The notes under the pieces were generated by a model. It was given only the letters and a program-made list of their open reading frames with translations, searched no databases and had not been told where the DNA came from. A DNA stretch of 64,000 nt, taken from Aspidiotus rigidus. Lineage: Eukaryota; Arthropoda; Insecta; Hemiptera; Diaspididae. The number at the start of each line of letters is the position of its first letter. The stretch's first letter is position 1. The stretch is taken from NCBI GenBank assembly GCA_035079385.1, contig JAVHKY010000003.1, positions 11,821,501 through 11,885,500 on the forward strand, written 5' to 3'. Shown here in pieces: positions 58,098-64,000 of this stretch. A program made the translations under genes and the position numbers.

Positions 58098-60692
58098 GTG
58101 TGACCGCCCGTCACCCATAATGCCCCCCTTGGCACGCACAAAAACATAAGAACTCTCACAACAACAAACACCACCACAATACACAATACAGTAGGTCATT
58201 GTTGGAGTTTCTTCATCTCCTTCTTTCTTCAGGGAAGATCTTGGTCCTCTTCTTCCTGCGGTACACAGGTGTTGAGTAGGCCATAGTGTGGTTCTGCATT
58301 TGCCTATTCCATTCCTGGTCCATCTTCCTCTTCATGATGGTGGCCGCACATGCAGACACCTGGTTCCATGCTTCATCGGAACCTAGCATGGTGGATACCA
58401 GGCTACTCGGGTTGAGCTCTTCATCTACCTCGATCTCCTGAATAGACCGACTAAGCTCATCCCGCACACGCCTCCACGCCTCACACTCAAAGAAGGTGTG
58501 TTGTGGTCCATCATCCTGCCCTTGGTTACAGTGCGAGCACGTTGGCTCAACTTTCCTTAACTTCTCGTGAAGGTACTTGTTGAAGCAGCCATCGCCGCTT
58601 CAACACCTGCGTCAGGTGAAAGTTCAGCTGGCCATGGTGTCGGTTCATCTACTCATCAAGGTCGCGTAATAGCACACGGGTTGTCCATGTACCCAGCTCA
58701 CTCTGGGCAATTCTTGCTTTCCATTTTACAAGCAAGGAGCGCCTGGCCTCCTGCTTGACCCATAAAGCTTCTTGGTTGGTCGTCGTTCTCTTCTTTGCTT
58801 TGAACACCACCGCTCTCTCCTCAGCAATGAGCTCGATTGGTGGTGAACATGCTAATACACAAAGAGCCTCCGTCGAGACAGTGCGGTAGGCACTAACACA
58901 CCTTAGCGCAGCTCTTCTCTTCGTTGGATCTTTACCATCTCTCCTTCGGTATGGTATCTTCATGCATTCGGCCCATACTGGCGCACCGTATAGGAGGATC
59001 GACAAGGCGGTGCTCATCATGATCCTTCTCCTTGCTTCTCTCGGTCCTCCTAGGTTCATCATCAGGCGGCTTAGGTATCCAACTACCCGACCCGCCTTTT
59101 CCACTGCCATCAGGAAATAGTGCCTGGAGCTCAGCGTTGAGTCAAACCAGATGCCCACGTATTTCATTTGCTTCTTGGTTTCAATTTCCACACCTCGCAG
59201 GCGAAAGGTGGGTTGCTTGAACTTCCGACGGGTCGTGAATAAAATGGCCTCCGTCTTACTTGCTGCTAGTTCAAGACCAGCCGACTCGATCCAACGCGTC
59301 ACATCCTCTAGGGCTCGGTTTACCCTGCTCTCCACCGCTACAGTTGTTTCGGCGGTGCATACCACCAGGGTGTCATCCGCATAGCAGATAAGCTTAACCC
59401 CCGGTGGCAGCTTCACCTTAAAGATTCCGTTAAATGCGACGCACCACAAAAGCGGCCCAAGGACGGACCCCTGCGGCACCCCACAAGTAACAGGGCGCTT
59501 TACTGTATCAGCAGACGTCTCTGCTTGGATTTCACAGCAGCTAAGATAGCTGCTGATCATCCTGAGATGCGTTCACAAGAGCTTCCAATATCATCTTCAA
59601 TGGAATTGAATTGAACGCATTTCTCTGACGGCTGCGCAAAACTGACGCATAGCAATCGCTGACTCGGCTATACTTTTCAGCCGGATCCCAGCACCTGATG
59701 TGCAGCGTCCAGTTTGAAAACCGTACTGGCTATCAGAGATTATATCTCTTTCCTTCAGATAGCTCTCCAAACGATTGGCTATCACTCTTTCTAGAAGTTT
59801 CCCAACCTTGTCTAGCAGACAAAGTGGACGATAAGAGGATGGTAGACCAGGTGGTTTATCCTTCTTATCGATCAACGCTAGCCTGGCTTTCTTCCATCGC
59901 ACAGGGAACAGTCCCCCAACAATTGCCGCATTGAATGTATCAACAAGCAGTGCTGGGTCAACTGAATGTATGGCGCTCCAGACTGGATTTGGAATCTCAT
60001 CCGGGCCTGGAGCCTTCCAATACTTACCCCGCAGTCTATTGACTGCTGCATCCACCTCCTCGGTACCTAGGAGGGATATACCATCCTTTTCTACAATAGG
60101 TAGCGTTACCAAGGGTGGTGGCTGCTGTGGGAACAAGCCATCAATGATTTGACCCACAACATCCGGCTCCATTCGGCTCATTGCTGAGAGGGCCTTTAGC
60201 TTCTGCAGCACTATCTTATAAAGTTTTCCAAACGGGTCGTCATCTGCCATCTCACATAGCTCTCGCCATGCAGCACTCTTACTGTCCTTGATGGCCTTCT
60301 TCTGCCTTTTACAAGCCAGCTGGTATTCAGGTGCAACCGCCCGCCCCTTCGCGGCCCCTACTACGCTGGTATATCCGGCGCTAACGGTTGCACTCTTTCC
60401 TTAACTCGGCAATCTGGTTGGTCCACCAGTAAACGGCTCTCCTCTTCTTTGGTGGACCTTGCCTGGGCATGGCTACATCGCAAGCTCTGGTGACAGTCTT
60501 GATCATCCTCTCTGCTGCTACCTCCGCATCATCTTCTTGCTCTTCTTCTTGATCCCATGTGAGAGCAAGATAGCTAGCCTTCAAACGGTCGCTATTCAGC
60601 TTCCTAACGGCCCATTTTCTTACCAGCTTTTGTGGAGCAGTGACCTCAACTTCCCGGCGGATGGTGAAGTTGATACACCGGTGGTCGCTCCC
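58098..60692 (-). mobile_element. 5'-truncated R1-type non-LTR retrotransposon
   Basis: Flanked by a 17-bp target duplication ATCGTAATTCAAATAGC (58081-58097 and about 60693-60709). The element reads on the minus strand. It begins inside the endonuclease domain (GSDHRCINFTI, 60690-60650), passes through reverse transcriptase, and ends after a C-terminal zinc-binding region without a poly(A) tail. Genes 1 and 2 have the uninterrupted site near 27497-27520 and 43818-43840. The insertion therefore post-dates the gene duplication. Confidence 0.9.
58213..59560 (-). pseudogene. C-terminal reverse transcriptase part (broken)
   Basis: Contains GVPQGSVLGPLLW and the catalytic YADDTLVV, the thumb region (MKYVGIWFDSTLSSRHYF) and RRRIMMSTALSILLYGAPVW, ending near DLDE at 58649. 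A further frame (58213-58467 and upstream to about 58560) carries the C-terminal zinc-binding region (QHTFFECEAWRRVRDELS) typical of R1-type proteins. The change of frame between the parts shows at least one more indel. Confidence 0.85.
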
Positions 60693-60716
60693 AGAATCGT
60701 AATTCAAATAGCGCAC
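59597..60716 (-). pseudogene. Endonuclease C-terminus and N-terminal reverse transcriptase part (broken)
   Basis: The endonuclease end (SGSDHRCINF) is followed by a linker, then RT motifs KAPGPDEIPN, RWKKARLALIDKKDKPPGLP, SSYRPLCLLDKVGKLLERV and QYGFQTGRCT. A stop after RKECNR (near 60381) and a frame change near 60300 split it. A small deletion near 59600-59640 removes part of the catalytic motif A region; NAFNSI survives in another frame. It is non-functional. Most similar in style to R1/LOA-type proteins; the clade was judged from motifs only. Confidence 0.85.
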
Positions 60717-60939
60717 AAAAAGAGTTCAAAGTGTGACGAGGTGGGCACTGAGAGGAATCAAAAAAATATTACTAAAAACCCTCCTCAAGTCAGTTCAGTT
60801 GACTTACGGTTTCTTACTTAAAAACCTAGCTTTTCCTTGCTGCCATTCTTGGTTCGCTAAAGTTAGGAAATGAGAGCATCACGGTCATATTTACTAATGC
60901 AAAGTAGTGATCATTTTCTTTTTCTCACAGATTTCTTGA

Positions 60940-63285
60940 ATGGCTACACGAGATAACGATCTACTTTCTACTGTAGATGATTTAAAATGCGAAGAGAAAA
61001 GTGTAGATGAAGAATATAACCTTCGATCGCCTTCACCGGCAATTGAAAAACCATATAAACGACAGCTTGTGTGGAGAAGTATCGTAGGTTGGATAGCTCT
61101 GTGCTTAGCATTTTTGTACGCAGTATATTTGGCTTTTGTAGAGGCTAGTTGGTTGACAAACATATGGGGTATGTACTCTCGAGCGGAATTATGTAGATCG
61201 ACTAATGCATTAAATTTTTTGTTTTATATTTCTAGCCTTTTTGCTGTACGAAGCAAGTTTCTTCGGTGTCACCGCGGGTACGCACAGACTATGGTCCCAC
61301 CGATCGTATAAAGCTAAATGGCCGCTAAAACTTATACTCCTAGTGCTTCAGACAATGTCGCTTCAGGTAAACCTTTTTATTCGTACATACGAGAAATAGC
61401 TGATCTACGCAAGCAAAAATTAGACCAAACTATGAGGACATGTTGGTGGAACTGAAAGCTACACAATGTTTTTCTTCTGGTAATTGTTCAGTACTCTTCC
61501 GCGCGTCTTCATGTAAAATACCCCTCTGTAGATCTATTTTTAGGCGAGTTAGTTTGAAATGACCAAAATCTTCCTCCCCCTGCGACGAAGCTCCACGCCG
61601 ATTCACGGGAGATTTCAAGGGAAGTCGCGCAAAAGAGTACTGAACAATCACCACGAGAAAAAAATTCTGCAGCTCTGAATTCCAACTAAGAGTGTTTTCT
61701 GTTATAATTGCCTGGTTTAAATTGTAATTCACAAATATATGTGACCATCAGTCTTGTAAATTGATTTCTAACTACGCCTACGCGGAGAAAGGTACTGTCG
61801 CCACAAAGTATAAACATGGGTGACCATATCCAACCATCGTCCAAATTCTAATTAATTAAGAAAAGTGAATCAATTATAAGCCCACTACATAAATCCAAGG
61901 CTAGTTTATCCCAAATCCCTTGCCAACGTGTACATCCAAGGTCAAAATTTCTCCAAACCTTGTTTATACACTTTCTGCGCTTTTTCTTCTCATATTTTTC
62001 AATTTCAATATTTTTCCTGGCTGAAAACTAGAATCATTTTCAGAAGTCTGTTTTGGTGTGGTGTCGGGAACACCGAAGTCATCACAAGTATTCGGATACA
62101 AATGCTGATCCACATAACTCTAACCGCGGTTTCTTCTTCTCTCACATTGGCTGGCTCCTAGTGCGAAAGCATCCAGATGTTATTGAGAAAGGGAAAAAAA
62201 TCGACTTATCCGACCTGAAACAAGATCCTTTTGTCTATTATCAATGGAAGTAAGCTCATCCGTCCTTAGGAAAAAAATTAATGAAAATTCATATATTCAA
62301 ATCAAGCTGTATAATAATTTTCAGATACTATTATTGGCTGATACCAGTCTTTGGTTTTCTACTACCAGGGCTAGTACCGGTCTATTTTTGGAATGAATCA
62401 TTGCGTTGTGCTTTTCATGTGCCCGGTCTGCTTCGCTTTATTGTTGCGATACAGGCGACTTTTCTAGTGAATAGTGCCGCACACTTGTGGGGTGACAGGC
62501 CATATGATAGGTACGTACCAAAGGAGACTCTTGATATTTACAGTAATAAAGACCGAAACCATCGCGATCTAAACAATGTTTACAAGTTGATCGTGAGCTG
62601 CAAGAAAAACAAAAAAGGATTCCACGACACCATCATTTCGGTGACGCATAAGACTAATGATTGTGTATGAAGGATTTACTAGGCACTGTTTTGAGAGTTT
62701 GCGACTACCGTCAAGTCGAAAGGTTTTTTCTTGTAGGCATGCATCGTCACACACCCATACTATGTCATGTATTTATGAGTGATTCTATTAGCATCATTGA
62801 TTGGATGATGTTGTGAAACCTGATGACTTTCAATATTGTGCGATAGTTTGTGTTATGTATAAGCGCGACTATCCACACAAAATTGAGAGTGAAATGACCT
62901 CAAGCACTTACAATTATTTTTTTGTAGTCCATTTCTCAAATACTTATACTTCTCCTTGCTTTCTAGGTATATTAAACCTGTTGAGAATTTCGGGGTAACA
63001 ATTCTAGCACTAGGCGAAGGATGGCACAACTACCATCATACGTTCCCATGGGACTATCGCGCGAGTGAATTGGGACGTTTTGGTACAAACCTAACTACTA
63101 CACTAATCAATTTTTTTGTGAAGCTTGGCTGGGCGTACGACTTGAAAACTGCATCGATAGATACGGTGAAGAAACGAGTGCAAAAATCAGGCGACGGAAG
63201 TCATCCAGTCTGGGGTTGGGACGACAAAGACCTGCCATTAGAAGTGAAACAAAAAGTTATTACTATTCATAAAAAAAAAGAGTAA
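60940..63285 (+). CDS. Acyl-CoA desaturase gene 3, 356 aa
   Basis: The third paralogue. Coding exons: 60940-61168, 61236-61366, 62044-62249, 62325-62510, 62967-63285. Histidine motifs: HRLWSH (93-98), HRSHH (130-134, Thr to Ser versus the other two), NSAAH (238-242), HNYHH (271-275); signature KPVE (254-257). It starts MATRD rather than MAPRE. The 67-nt mini-intron (61169-61235) has a CTAAT branch-point-like motif and a TTTCTAG acceptor. The fourth intron uses GTACGT rather than GTAAGT as donor and stays open in frame for about 52 codons, probably by chance. The shortest introns of the three make this the least invaded coding region. The substrate position is unknown. Confidence 0.93.
61367..62043. 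other. Intron of desaturase gene 3, close to ancestral form
   Basis: Its sequence corresponds to pieces on both sides of the insertions in the same intron of genes 1 and 2 (for example 29990-30160 plus 33500-33960). It serves as a near-empty reference for dating those insertions. Confidence 0.65.
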
Positions 63286-63630
63286 AATTAAAGAGTTGTA
63301 TTAAATTATTTGAAGTTTTAATTTCGTGGCTCAAGTGTACAGTTTACTCGGAGATGAAGAGAAAAGACGACAACAAATCTCTCGTAGAATTTTGAATTTG
63401 TGAGATATGAGTCTGCATAGATTTGTAATCTATTTCCTAATGACATTTGTAAACCAAAATGAATCAAGTTCAAAGTGAATATTTTTTCCGTCCATATGTG
63501 AAATGTTTGTTGGGTAGCTCTTTGTTTTTTTTTTTTGCTATAAGACTAAATCTATGTATTGAAATTTTATAAATTTCTCATCCCTATCTCGGAAATAAGG
63601 TGCTAAAATTTGACAAAAAATTTATAGAAT
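63286..63630 (+). other. 3' untranslated region of gene 3 and downstream repeat
   Basis: The first about 240 bp match the other two 3' flanks. A T-run and GCTATAAGACTAAATC (63524-63555) start the repeat also found at 36085 and 54345. Confidence 0.6.
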
Positions 63631-63892
63631 TAAAAAATCGACATATTTTTCCGTTAAAATTATTGGTAATTCCGAAAAAAAAACAATTCTCTAGAACAAA
63701 TACTAAACACTTAATGACAAATCATTCCGCGGTTCTCTCCTTCGCCTTTTAACCCAAGTTGCAGATGTTGTGTACTCCTGCAAGTAAACATACGCCATGA
63801 ATAGAATATCATAAGGATTTATAAGAGGGTTTTCGGACAAGCTGTTATCAGCTAATTAACTGAAAAAAATAAAGAAAAATAAAAAAAATAAA

Positions 63893-64000
63893 ATGAAACA
63901 TCGCACCAAGATACAAGCCGAAAGATTGAGAGTGAAGAACGAAATTGGTGAAGTCTACAAGAAAATCACCAGGCTGAATGGTCTTCTGTATGATCAATAT
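63893..64000 (+). CDS. Open frame running off the window edge (36 codons, unknown)
   Basis: Starts with ATG (MKHRTKIQAERLRVKNEIGE) after an A-rich stretch, is uninterrupted to the last base, and is rich in Lys, Arg, Glu and Leu, suggesting an alpha-helix or coiled coil. It could be the N-terminus of a retroelement protein or of a host gene. No family was recognised. Confidence 0.3.
   Translation, partial: MKHRTKIQAERLRVKNEIGEVYKKITRLNGLLYDQY

Overview
This is eukaryotic genomic DNA, AT-rich and intron-containing. The split genes, the insect-type acyl-CoA desaturases, a discoidin domain receptor (DDR) and the retroelement set (CsRn1-type Ty3/gypsy, Penelope-like, R1-type non-LTR) point to an arthropod, most likely an insect. 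The order cannot be fixed from sequence alone. There are no bacterial-style operons, rRNAs or CRISPR arrays.

Layout. 1-2160: about 3.4 copies of a 635-bp satellite. 2161-3915: sequence with many degenerate copies of a motif that also sits in the satellite. 3916-15898 (+): the 3' part of a DDR receptor tyrosine kinase in 12 exons, running from the discoidin-like region through the transmembrane segment to a kinase domain with eroded glycine-loop and DFG motifs. Its two large introns hold MITEs, hairpins and a tRNA-like sequence. 15899-24815: DDR 3' flank, two long foldback elements and dispersed repeats.

24816-63600: a tandem array of three closely related acyl-CoA desaturase genes, all on the plus strand. 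Each has the same plan: a conserved TATA-containing promoter block, a noncoding first exon, a long 5'-UTR intron, and coding exons that include a 67-78 nt mini-intron. All diiron histidine motifs are intact, so all three look functional (358, 356 and 356 aa). They differ mainly in the transposons that entered them after duplication. Gene 1 carries a Penelope-like fragment, nested elements of an AACAGG-ended family and a 1.5-kb minisatellite of 45-bp units. Gene 2 carries a duplicated (AAAT)n-rich block in two introns and a young gypsy element just downstream. Gene 3 carries a 5'-truncated R1-type element in its first intron, with empty paralogous sites in genes 1 and 2.

Between genes 1 and 2 lies a 3.6-kb foldback whose arms are built of about 150-bp repeats (36754-40378). 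The window ends in a small open frame (63893-64000) that runs off the edge.

The most unusual material is the AACAGG-terminated family with internal minisatellite, the giant repeat-built foldback, the possible tandem 5' splice sites in the desaturase leader, and the diverged DDR kinase. All exon boundaries were read by eye from splice consensus, reading phase and family similarity; no alignment or database search was run.
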